DNA of 25,017 nt from an uncultured Collinsella sp. (GTDB taxonomy: Bacteria > Actinomycetota > Coriobacteriia > Coriobacteriales > Coriobacteriaceae): positions 1 to 25,017 of the forward strand of contig URWC01000008.1 of the NCBI GenBank assembly GCA_900551555.1, in the 5' to 3' direction. Shown here piece by piece: positions 7,141 through 13,723 of this stretch. The position numbers and the translations under genes are program-made. Numbering within the stretch: the stretch's first letter is position 1; each line of letters begins with the position of its first letter. The notes beneath the pieces were generated by a model that had not been told where the DNA came from, searched no databases, and worked only from the letters and a program-made list of their open reading frames with translations.

Positions 7141-7191
7141 AAAACGGGACGAGCTGAAGAACAAGCCGGATGTGATCCGGCTCCCGTTTTT
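7141..7191 (+). terminator. Terminator of the amino-acid ABC operon
   Basis: A two-part hairpin: inner stem GCCGGAT/ATCCGGC (7165-7171 with 7175-7181, 3-nt loop) inside an outer AAAACGGGA/TCCCGTTTT pairing (7141-7149 with 7182-7190), ending in a T-run. It lies 25 bp after the ATPase stop. The outer stem's A/T ends make it plausible for both strands, so it may also end the minus-strand flavodoxin transcript. Confidence 0.75.
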
Positions 7192-7247
7192 GTTGGGACG
7201 CGAATGTGTTTTGTTGCAATGCGCGTTGCGGGCGGAGCTCATTGCCG

Positions 7248-7667
7248 CTAGGCGAGCTCGGCTCCAAGGGCGCGGCAGGCCGCTTCGCTCTCATCATCGG
7301 GGGCGTCGTAGCAGATGACGGAATCGACGACGTTGACGCCCTCCTCGTCGGCGTCCGCCTTCCAGTTGTCCATCCATTCGCCCTCGGCCCACGAATAGGA
7401 GCCAAAGAGGACGACCTTCTTGTCGCCGAGAGTCTCCTTGACCTCGTCCCACATCGGCTGGAACTCATCGTACTCGAGTTCCTCGGAGCCCATGGCGGGG
7501 CAGCCGAAGGCGAAGGCATCATATTCGGCGGCCTTGTCGGCAGAGAAGTCGGCGCAGGGGATGACTTCGGCCTCGGCGCCTGCGGACGTGGCGCCTTCGG
7601 CGACAAAGTTTGCCATGGCCTCGGTATTGCCCGTGCCGCTCCAGTAGACGACTGCGATCTTGCTCAT
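7248..7667 (-). CDS. Flavodoxin
   Basis: 139 aa, a short-chain flavodoxin. The N-terminal MSKIAVVYWSGTGNTEAMAN contains the FMN phosphate loop SGTGNT. Further FMN-contact loops are FGCPAMGSEELE and FGSYSWAEGEWMDNW with its aromatic residue, and the surface is very acidic, as expected for an electron carrier that replaces ferredoxin when iron is scarce. ATG 7667 is preceded by GGAAG. It follows the DUF3793 gene by 46 bp on the same strand and is probably co-transcribed with it. Confidence 0.9.
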   Translation of the reverse strand: MSKIAVVYWSGTGNTEAMANFVAEGATSAGAEAEVIPCADFSADKAAEYDAFAFGCPAMGSEELEYDEFQPMWDEVKETLGDKKVVLFGSYSWAEGEWMDNWKADADEEGVNVVDSVICYDAPDDESEAACRALGAELA

Positions 7668-7713
7668 ATGTCTTCCTTTCGGTTGTGCGGCGTGCGGCCG
7701 CGTTTTGTATGCT

Positions 7714-8418
7714 CTATCGGGTTGCCTGGACAAGTTGTCCCAGAGTGCAGCCCTGTTGATAGATGTAGGTAAGGTATTGCGTGCATGCGCGATAGGAATC
7801 GAAGGTCGTGAGCGCCTGCTCAACGTTTGTGTATACCTTCCATGCGCCAAAGACCTTATAGTTTTCGCCGTGCTGGACGATAAACTGATGGACATCTTCG
7901 TAGGGATAGCCCAAAAAATAGCCAATTTCGTGGGGGAACTCGCACATGCACCCCGTATCGCAGTGCCTATTTCGCGCGAGCGCGCAGACGCTGCCGTCAT
8001 AGGCGCTCTCTGCGGCATTGCTGCTTGCCAGCGTGATGCGCGCGGCGAGATGCACCAGGGACGCGGGCAGGTTGTGGACATCGTAACCTTCGGCGGCAAG
8101 CGCCGTCGTGGCGCGGGGGTCGGAGAGGTATCGCATGAGGTCTGCAGGGCGGTACACATAGATGAGCGCTCCGCAGGGGCGCCAGACCAAAACGCTCATA
8201 TGGATCCCGAGTGGCTGGAGCTCGCGGTTGCATTGGGCTATGACGGCGAGCAGGCGAGAGCGTCGCTCTTCGATATGGGTGGCGCTGGGTTTTTCGTTTT
8301 GGTTGGCGTAAACGCCGGGATAGGTAAAGAGCGAAGCCGGCTTGATACCTGCGAGCGTAGGGGAGCAGTTGCGCACGACAGCCGTTTGGTATGTTGGGAT
8401 GTCAATGGTTCGAGTCAC
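7714..8418 (-). CDS. DUF3793 family protein
   Basis: 234 aa with a GTG start at 8418 and AAAGGGG 5 nt upstream. The C-terminal half has the family's hallmark stretch, CEFPHEIGYFLGYPYEDVHQ, then FIVQHGENYKVFGAWKVYTN and a closing Y..C..Y segment. The function of DUF3793 is unknown. The gene is the first of a two-gene unit with flavodoxin, and its promoter overlaps a possible metalloregulator site. That context suggests a role in redox or iron physiology, which is inference only. No membrane segment or signal peptide is seen. Confidence 0.8.
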   Translation of the reverse strand: MTRTIDIPTYQTAVVRNCSPTLAGIKPASLFTYPGVYANQNEKPSATHIEERRSRLLAVIAQCNRELQPLGIHMSVLVWRPCGALIYVYRPADLMRYLSDPRATTALAAEGYDVHNLPASLVHLAARITLASSNAAESAYDGSVCALARNRHCDTGCMCEFPHEIGYFLGYPYEDVHQFIVQHGENYKVFGAWKVYTNVEQALTTFDSYRACTQYLTYIYQQGCTLGQLVQATR

Positions 8419-8443
8419 GATGCCCCTTTCGGATCCTCAGTTG

Positions 8444-8485
8444 TTAGCCTAGGAAAACTTATACACGAAAGTAAGCCATGGTCAA
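8444..8485 (-). promoter_or_regulatory. Promoter of the DUF3793-flavodoxin unit, with possible DtxR/IdeR-like site
   Basis: On the minus strand TTGACC (8485-8480), a 16-bp spacer, and TATAAG (8463-8458) form a good -35/-10 pair. Overlapping and just downstream of the -10 is TTAGCCTAGGAAAACTTA (8444-8461 on +), which loosely resembles the TTAGG-type half sites of iron-dependent DtxR/IdeR repressors. The promoter call is solid; the operator is tentative because its symmetry is poor. Confidence 0.55.
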
Positions 8486-8511
8486 CAAAAAAGTTTGAAG
8501 AGGGAAACTAA

Positions 8512-8564
8512 TTGACCGAACCGACATGAGTTTGGGGTAAGATGGGAACACCCCATGGGGGTAT
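8512..8564 (+). promoter_or_regulatory. Promoter and CsoR-like copper operator of the HMA-domain gene
   Basis: A candidate -10 TAAGAT lies at 8538-8543, with TTGACC 20 bp upstream (8512-8517), a long spacer. Immediately downstream is ACACCCCATGGGGGTAT (8548-8564), a GC-centred palindrome of the TACCCC-n-GGGGT type bound by CsoR-class copper repressors. Its position just past the -10 suits repression that is relieved by copper. No csoR gene is in the window. Confidence 0.55.
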
Positions 8565-8593
8565 CTAGATAGGGCTACTTGAAAGGAGAACGC

Positions 8594-8977
8594 ATGAGTG
8601 ACTTGCTCAACCCTGCGAATCTCATCGTGCTTGCCGTGATTGTCGTTGGCATGTTTTTTGGACTGCGTCGCATTGCCGCTTCGACACACGGGAAGAGTTG
8701 TTGCAGCGATGGTACGAGCGGCAAGAAAACCAAAAAGGTTGTTGTGGTGGATACCGATGCATCGCACTATCCCTATAGCGATGAGCTGCTCATCGGCGGC
8801 ATGAGCTGTGACGGCTGCGCTCAGAACGTGGCCAATGCCCTGAATGCGCTGGATGGCGTGTGGGCAACGGTGACGTATGCGGATCACACGGCACGTGTGC
8901 GCTCTAAACAGCCGGTTGATCGTGGTGTCGTCGAGACGGCCGTGAAAGACGCGGGCTACTACGTCATGACGCTGTAA
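8594..8977 (+). CDS. Membrane-anchored heavy-metal-associated (HMA) domain protein
   Basis: 127 aa. Residues about 9-27 (NLIVLAVIVVGMFFGLRRIA) form one membrane segment, followed by a cytoplasmic GKSCCSDG cysteine pair resembling the FeoB-associated Cys-rich membrane peptides. Residues about 60-127 form an HMA fold with the metal-binding motif GGMSCDGCAQNV (CxxC) and the ending VVETAVKDAGYYV. It is likely a membrane-tethered copper (or similar soft-metal) chaperone or sensor. The CsoR-like operator upstream supports copper. ATG 8594 has AAAGGAG 5 nt before it. No P-type ATPase is adjacent. Confidence 0.8.
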   Translation: MSDLLNPANLIVLAVIVVGMFFGLRRIAASTHGKSCCSDGTSGKKTKKVVVVDTDASHYPYSDELLIGGMSCDGCAQNVANALNALDGVWATVTYADHTARVRSKQPVDRGVVETAVKDAGYYVMTL

Positions 8978-9003
8978 GCGCCGCCCTGGATGCGCTTCCT
9001 TGG

Positions 9004-9429
9004 CTAGGCTCGTCCGCGCAGTTCGATGTCTTGGATGTCGTCGAAGTCGATGGCGATGTCTCGGAGCTTGAGGAGCTTGAAGGCGGGGAGCGCCTCGTCG
9101 AGGATTCCGGTGCGAGCGCGATAGCCGTACGTATCGTAATAGGTGACGCGCACCAAGTCGCCGCGTTTGAGACCCTCGAGCTTTTCCGAAAGCTCGAGGG
9201 CTTTTTCTTCCGTGAGCTCACGTTTTTGCTCGACGGTGATTTCCTGCTTGCGCACGAGTTCGTAGTATCCCGTGAGGGCGGCAAAGGGCATAAACTGTGC
9301 GGCGCGGTTGGCGCGCACGGCACCGTTGGCAGTGAGGTTGGGGTCGGCTGCGCGGCGTCTGCCCTCGGGGTCCGCCAGGCGCTCGAAGGCGGTCGGCGGG
9401 CGCATGGGCTGTTGTTTGGGTTTAGGCAC
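9004..9429 (-). CDS. YolD-like protein, partner gene of the Y-family polymerase
   Basis: 141 aa. The start RAAQFMPFAALTGYYELVRK and the following helical KQEITVEQKRELTEEKA, then DLVRVTYYDTYGY and a closing beta segment (LRDIAIDFDDIQDIEL), match the YolD-like family. Such proteins are regularly encoded next to UvrX/DinB polymerases, and their role is unproven. The GTG at 9429 is chosen because GGAGG lies 5 nt upstream and because it overlaps the polymerase stop by 8 nt, suggesting translational coupling. An alternative TTG at 9441 would place the ribosome site inside the gene. It is the last gene of the SOS operon and converges on the HMA gene. Confidence 0.75.
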   Translation of the reverse strand: MPKPKQQPMRPPTAFERLADPEGRRRAADPNLTANGAVRANRAAQFMPFAALTGYYELVRKQEITVEQKRELTEEKALELSEKLEGLKRGDLVRVTYYDTYGYRARTGILDEALPAFKLLKLRDIAIDFDDIQDIELRGRA

Positions 9430-10927
9430 GGTGTCCTCCAACTTGATCGTTGCGCTCGCGCGCGGTGGCGCCGGCGGTAAAGCTTAATCCCTTGACGAGC
9501 GCGTTCTTGCCGTACTTGCCTTTCACGGCCAGGACGGCGCGCGCCAGGTCGCGCTCGCGCTCATCGGTCTCGATATCGCTGAACAGATCGATGGTGGCAA
9601 ATTCCTCGGGCACAAGATTGCTAAAGCCCAGGTTGATGCGCTTGACCGGTCGTTTGGGATCGACAGTCTGCGCCCAGAGCTCATCGAAATAGCCCATGAT
9701 CTTCTTAAACGAATTGGTACGCTCGGGCAGCTTGCGCGAGGCGTTGGAGTGCGCAAAGAGCGCGGCATAGCCACCACGCGGTTTGCCACCATGCTCTCCC
9801 ACAAAGATGCCATCGATTGCCTGCGCTTCGCGCACCAGGCGGCGCCGTTCGTCATCGCGCTGGACGGGCTTGGGAGCACGGGGCGCGAGCTCGGGGCCGG
9901 CGGTTGCGGTGGGTTCGATGCTCGACGTACTCGAGCGCAGGTGTCCGCATCCGTCCACATATTGTGCAGTACCGCTGGCATCAAGCCTGCGTATGTCGGC
10001 GCGCTCGCTCGCGTAGCCCACAAAGAGCGAGATGCTGTCGCAGACCACGTGCTTATCGATCAAGTCCAACACGGCGTTGTCGACCATCTCGCGCAAGACG
10101 GTGTAGGCCTGCTCGTAGGCATAGCCCTTCGAGAGCACCTGTCCTGTGGTGGTCGAAGTTGCTTGCGGGCGATAGGCTTGGATATCGGCGATGGTTGTCG
10201 GCTCGCGTCCGAAGGCGTGGTCGATGAGATACTCGGCATTGACGCCGAGCTCGTCGTAAAGCAGGTTTTCGTCGAGCGCCGCGACGCCCATCAGATCGTA
10301 GACGCCGTATTTTTCGAGTCGTGCTGCCACGCCGGGGCCGATGCCCCAGATGTCGGTGATGGGACGATGGGGCCAGATCTCCTTGCGAAAGGTCTCGTCG
10401 TCGAGTATGCCGATGCGGCTGGGTACGTGCTTGGCGGTAATGTCGAGCGCTACCTTGGCTTGGAATAGGTTGGGGCCGATGCCGACCGTCGCCGTGATGC
10501 CGGTGCGCGCGAGGACCTCATCGCGCAACATGCAGGCAAAGCCTTTGGCATTAGTGTGGTAGAGGTCTAGATAGGGCGTCACGTCGATAAAGCATTCGTC
10601 GATTGAATAGACGTGAATGTCTTGCGGGCTCACGTATTCCAGATAGATGCCGTAGATTTGCGCCGACACTTCCATGTAATGCTGCATGCGCGGTGCGGCC
10701 TTGATGTAGTCGATGCCGTCGGGAATCTCGAACAGGCGACAGCGGTTATGGATTCCGAGGTCCTTCATGGCTTGGGTAATGGCGAGACAGATGGTCGTAC
10801 GCCCGCGTGATTCGTCGGCAACGACCAGGTTGGTGGTGAGTGGGTCGAGTCCGCGGTCGACGCACTCGACGCTGGCGTAAAACGTCTTAAGGTCGATGCA
10901 GATATAGGTGTGACGCTCGTGCCCCAC
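9422..10927 (-). CDS. Y-family DNA polymerase, UvrX/UmuC-like, SOS-controlled
   Basis: 501 aa. A translesion polymerase: the palm has YICIDLKTFYASVECV (first catalytic Asp) and YSIDECFIDVTPYL (Asp-Glu pair). The helix-hairpin-helix region is DIWGIGPGVAARLEKYGVY, and the little-finger domain follows. Residues about 335-380 are a Ser/Pro/Arg-rich insertion absent from short DinB proteins. The protein lacks visible proofreading motifs, as the family does. GTG 10927 is chosen because GGGAGG lies just upstream. The ATG at 10948 falls within a LexA box and has no ribosome site. Two LexA boxes and a strong promoter precede it. Encoded with a YolD-like protein in one operon. Confidence 0.85.
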   Translation of the reverse strand: MGHERHTYICIDLKTFYASVECVDRGLDPLTTNLVVADESRGRTTICLAITQAMKDLGIHNRCRLFEIPDGIDYIKAAPRMQHYMEVSAQIYGIYLEYVSPQDIHVYSIDECFIDVTPYLDLYHTNAKGFACMLRDEVLARTGITATVGIGPNLFQAKVALDITAKHVPSRIGILDDETFRKEIWPHRPITDIWGIGPGVAARLEKYGVYDLMGVAALDENLLYDELGVNAEYLIDHAFGREPTTIADIQAYRPQATSTTTGQVLSKGYAYEQAYTVLREMVDNAVLDLIDKHVVCDSISLFVGYASERADIRRLDASGTAQYVDGCGHLRSSTSSIEPTATAGPELAPRAPKPVQRDDERRRLVREAQAIDGIFVGEHGGKPRGGYAALFAHSNASRKLPERTNSFKKIMGYFDELWAQTVDPKRPVKRINLGFSNLVPEEFATIDLFSDIETDERERDLARAVLAVKGKYGKNALVKGLSFTAGATARERNDQVGGHRA

Positions 10928-10939
10928 GCGTCCTCCCAT

Positions 10940-10999
10940 CAAACACATGTTCTTATCGAATACATGTTCGATAATACCCGCTCATCCGGACATCGTCAA
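10940..10999 (-). promoter_or_regulatory. SOS promoter with two LexA boxes
   Basis: On the minus strand TTGACG (10999-10994), a 17-bp spacer and TATTAT (10976-10971) form a near-consensus promoter. Immediately downstream are two sites of the CGAAC-n4-GTTCG type used by Gram-positive LexA: CGAATACATGTTCG (10957-10970 on +, one mismatch) and CAAACACATGTTCT (10940-10953, two mismatches). They cover the expected start of transcription, so LexA would block initiation until DNA damage. Confidence 0.85.
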
Positions 11000-11000
11000 A

Positions 11001-11035
11001 ACCTGCCAAAAAGGGACTGGTTTGTTTTGGTAGGT
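11001..11035 (+). repeat. Palindromic repeat, copy A (consensus TGCCAAAAAGGGACTGG...)
   Basis: A 35-bp unit with inverted ends ACCTGCCAAAA and TTTTGGTAGGT (10 of 11 paired) around GGGACTGGTTTG. Related units lie at 11691-11725 (27 of 34 identical, same strand) and 11735-11766 (24 of 28 core bases, opposite strand). Together the copies bracket the truncated alcohol-dehydrogenase-like gene. This copy abuts the SOS promoter. Confidence 0.7.
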
Positions 11036-11163
11036 ATGGTCGTGCGGCTGCATCGGGGTTTTAACGCAGCTCTAAAGAGTGCGAAACAGCCCGGAAAACC
11101 TCGCTTCGTAGCATGAGCCTAACGATTGATATCGCCTATACGCACGGAAGGGTTGTGGGAAAG

Positions 11164-11688
11164 ATGGTCAATTATGGGTTTGGTATGCCGACGCGCCTTG
11201 TTGCGGATGGAGACGTGGCTCGCTGGTGCGGGCGATTGGTTGCTCACTACGGTGGTACCAAGGCACTGGTCGTGCTGGGCGGTGACAAGCATACGTGCGA
11301 TGAGCTTGTCTCGGCGGCACTTGGCTCGCTTGATCGAGCACTACTCGAGCGTGTACTTTTCCGCTGCGGCTCGGTTGAGGGCGACGGGGAAGACGAGCTG
11401 ATCGACGAAGCCGTGGCCCTGGCGACCGACGAAGGCGTGGACTTTGTCTTGGCGATTGGCGATGCCGATACTGCTGGCTTTGCGCGCGAACTCGCGCGTC
11501 GCATGGCGGCGCTCGATGCCGGCGAAGACGGCTTTGTGCCTTATGGATGCATTGTCTCGGAGGGCAAGGTGCCTGCTGTCGTGGGCACCGGCGAGGTTCC
11601 CGTTTTTGCCATTATCGCGCCCGAACTGCTGGAGGGCATCAGGTCTCCTCTGCGTGAGTTGCTCGGTAGCGTCTGCGCCGCGGCCTAA
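11164..11688 (+). CDS. Truncated iron-containing alcohol dehydrogenase-like protein (N-terminal domain only)
   Basis: 174 aa against about 390 for the family. MVNYGFGMPTRLVADGDVAR, then VAHYGGTKALVVLGGDKHTC and DEAVALATDEGVDFVLAIGD, align with the N-terminal Rossmann-like half of iron-dependent alcohol dehydrogenases (YqhD/BDH type). The usual GGGSxxD nucleotide motif is degraded to GDADTAG. The C-terminal helical domain with the Asp-His-His iron ligands is missing, replaced by about 50 residues ending in ELLGSVCAAA. Catalysis is therefore unlikely; it may be a relic or a repurposed domain. ATG 11164 is preferred on family alignment. The frame is open to ATG 11113, but neither start has a strong ribosome site. 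Confidence 0.55.
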   Translation: MVNYGFGMPTRLVADGDVARWCGRLVAHYGGTKALVVLGGDKHTCDELVSAALGSLDRALLERVLFRCGSVEGDGEDELIDEAVALATDEGVDFVLAIGDADTAGFARELARRMAALDAGEDGFVPYGCIVSEGKVPAVVGTGEVPVFAIIAPELLEGIRSPLRELLGSVCAAA

Positions 11689-11690
11689 TA

Positions 11691-11766
11691 TTTGCCAGAA
11701 AAGGACGGGTTATTTTTGGTTGGTAAAGCGTTTGACCTGCCAAAATAAGCCTGTCCCTTTTTGATC
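11691..11766. repeat. Palindromic repeat, copies B and C, forming a long imperfect hairpin
   Basis: Copy B (11691-11725, +) and copy C (11735-11766, -) are inverted relative to each other, so the pair can fold as an imperfect stem of almost 30 bp ending in CCCTTTTT. It begins 3 bp after the stop of the alcohol-dehydrogenase-like gene and probably acts as its terminator, but the sequence similarity to 11001-11035 shows that it is a repeat family rather than a private terminator. Confidence 0.65.
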
Positions 11767-11887
11767 GGCTGCCGTTTGGGGGCCGATTGGCAACGCTCGC
11801 TGATTGTAGTCTTGACCTGCGCTAGAATAGTGGCATCTGAATGTCCGGGTGCATGGAGGCGTGCGCCCGTATGCTGAGGAGGACTCT

Positions 11888-13582
11888 ATGGCAACTGTTG
11901 CCGCACCTATCGATGCTACGTCGACTGCCGCTTGGAAGGCACTCGAGGCTCATCAGGAGAAGCTCGAGGCCGATGGTATCGACCTCAAGGCCTGGTTCGC
12001 CGCCGATGCCGAGCGCGTGAACAAGCTGAGCTTTGACGCCGGTGACCTGCACTTCGATCTGTCGAAGAACCTGGTGACCGATGAGACCGTCAAGCTGCTG
12101 TGCGATCTTGCCCGCGAGGTGAGGCTCGAGGAGCGCCGCGACGCCATGTTCTCCGGCGAGCACATCAACACCACCGAGGACCGTGCCGTCCTGCACACCG
12201 CGCTGCGCCGTCCGGCAAGCGATAAGGGCCAGCTCATTGTCGACGGCCAGGATGTCGTCGCCGACGTGCACGAGGTCCTCGATCGCATGTATGCCTTCGC
12301 CGAGCGCGTGCGCTCCGGTGAGTGGAAGGGCGTTACCGGCAAGAAGATCGAGCACCTGGTGTCTATCGGCATCGGCGGCTCCGATTTGGGCCCGGTCATG
12401 GCTTACGAGGCCCTGCGTCCCTATGCCGACGCCGGTATCGACTGCCGCTATATCTCCAACATCGACCCCAACGATCAGGCAGAGAAGCTCAAGGGCCTCG
12501 ATCCCGAGACCACGCTCGTGATCATCGTCTCCAAGACCTTCACCACGCTCGAGACCCTCACCAACGCCCGCGAGGTCAAGACCTGGATGCTCGAGCAGCT
12601 CAAGGCTCAGGGCGCCATCGACGGTTCCGATGAGCAGAACGCCGCGGCCGTGGCCAAGCACTTCGTCGCCGTTTCCACCGCACTCGACAAGGTCGAGGCC
12701 TTCGGCATCGACCCCGCCAACGCCTTCGGTTTCTGGAACTGGGTCGGCGGCCGCTACTCCGTCGACTCCGCCGTGGGCCTGTCGCTGATCGTCGTCCTCG
12801 GCCCCGAGCGCTTCCAGCAGTTCCTCGAGGGCTTCCATGCCATCGACGAGTACTTCTGCAACACGCCGCTCGAGAACAACGCCGTCGCGCTGATGGGCCT
12901 GCTCAACGTCTGGTACGTCAACTTCTTCGGCTCCAAGAGCCACGCCGTGCTTCCGTACTGCCAGTATCTGCACCGTTTCCCGGCCTACCTGCAGCAGCTC
13001 ACCATGGAGTCCAACGGCAAGCATGTCCGCTGGGACGGCAGCGCCGTGACTTCCGACACCGGTGAGATCTTCTGGGGCGAGCCCGGCACCAACGGTCAGC
13101 ACGCCTTCTACCAGCTGCTGCACCAGGGCACCGTGGTGGTCCCGGCCGACTTTATCGCTTTCGCCAACACTGCCAACCCCGCAACCGACAGCGGCCAGGA
13201 TGTCCACGAGCTGTTCCTGGGCAACTTCCTGGCCCAGACCAAGGCACTCGCCTTTGGTAAGACGGCCGATGAGGTGCGCGCCGAGGGCACGCCCGAGCAG
13301 ATCGTCCCGGCCCGCTGCTTTGAGGGCAACCGTCCGACGACCTCGATCTTCGGCGACACGTTGACCCCGTTCGCGCTCGGCGAGCTCATCGCCCTGTACG
13401 AGCACATTACGTTTGTCGAGGGCACGGTCTGGGGCATCGACTCCTACGACCAGTGGGGCGTCGAGCTGGGCAAGCAGCTTGCCAAGCAGATTACCCCGGC
13501 CTTCCACGACGACGCCGCCAAGGCCGAGCAGGACGCTTCGACCCAGGCGCTCATCGAGTTCTACCGCGCGCATCGCAAGTAG
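11888..13582 (+). CDS. pgi: Glucose-6-phosphate isomerase
   Basis: 564 aa, the long PGI form. It interconverts glucose 6-phosphate and fructose 6-phosphate in glycolysis and gluconeogenesis. The phosphate-binding GIGGSDLGP lies at about 161-169. VSKTFTTLET, the catalytic-region signature GTNGQHAFYQLLHQGT, ESNGKHVRWDG and the C-terminal QWGVELGKQLAKQI (active-site Lys) are all present. ATG 11888 has GAGGAGG 5 nt upstream. Codon use is strongly biased, as in highly expressed genes. Its last ten codons form the left attachment-like repeat of an integrated element, and the same nine-residue ending plus stop is encoded again at 17084-17113. Confidence 0.96.
   Translation: MATVAAPIDATSTAAWKALEAHQEKLEADGIDLKAWFAADAERVNKLSFDAGDLHFDLSKNLVTDETVKLLCDLAREVRLEERRDAMFSGEHINTTEDRAVLHTALRRPASDKGQLIVDGQDVVADVHEVLDRMYAFAERVRSGEWKGVTGKKIEHLVSIGIGGSDLGPVMAYEALRPYADAGIDCRYISNIDPNDQAEKLKGLDPETTLVIIVSKTFTTLETLTNAREVKTWMLEQLKAQGAIDGSDEQNAAAVAKHFVAVSTALDKVEAFGIDPANAFGFWNWVGGRYSVDSAVGLSLIVVLGPERFQQFLEGFHAIDEYFCNTPLENNAVALMGLLNVWYVNFFGSKSHAVLPYCQYLHRFPAYLQQLTMESNGKHVRWDGSAVTSDTGEIFWGEPGTNGQHAFYQLLHQGTVVVPADFIAFANTANPATDSGQDVHELFLGNFLAQTKALAFGKTADEVRAEGTPEQIVPARCFEGNRPTTSIFGDTLTPFALGELIALYEHITFVEGTVWGIDSYDQWGVELGKQLAKQITPAFHDDAAKAEQDASTQALIEFYRAHRK
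13553..13582 (+). repeat. Left attachment-like repeat (functional pgi 3' end)
   Basis: These 30 bp encode the pgi ending IEFYRAHRK plus stop. They match 17084-17113 at 27 of 30 positions, and the three differences (CGC/CGT, GCG/GCT, CAT/CAC) are all synonymous third-base changes. Together the two copies mark the ends of the element between them. Confidence 0.75.
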
Positions 13583-13615
13583 TCGCTGCTGTTAACGCAT
13601 CGCGCCTTATAGTCA

Positions 13616-13648
13616 GGGGCCCGTATCCTATCGGATGCGGGCCCCTTT
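13616..13648 (+). terminator. Terminator of pgi (left copy)
   Basis: GGGGCCCGTATCC pairs with GGATGCGGGCCCC (13 bp, one G-U) around a 4-nt loop, followed by TTT. It lies 33 bp after the pgi stop. Its arms are identical to those of the terminator at 17144-17173; only the loop differs (TATC against GTTG). Confidence 0.85.
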
Positions 13649-13723
13649 GCTTTGCCGTGGTCCCGGGGCGCACGGCCTTTGTGGAACATCGTCGGGGCGC
13701 CGCGCGCTGCGAGAACCCTGCGC

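Noticed and set aside
11822..13573. 583-codon open frame on the minus strand across pgi
   Set aside because: It is exactly antisense to the strongly conserved pgi gene, is made of low-complexity V/L/G/D repeats, and arises from the codon bias of pgi.
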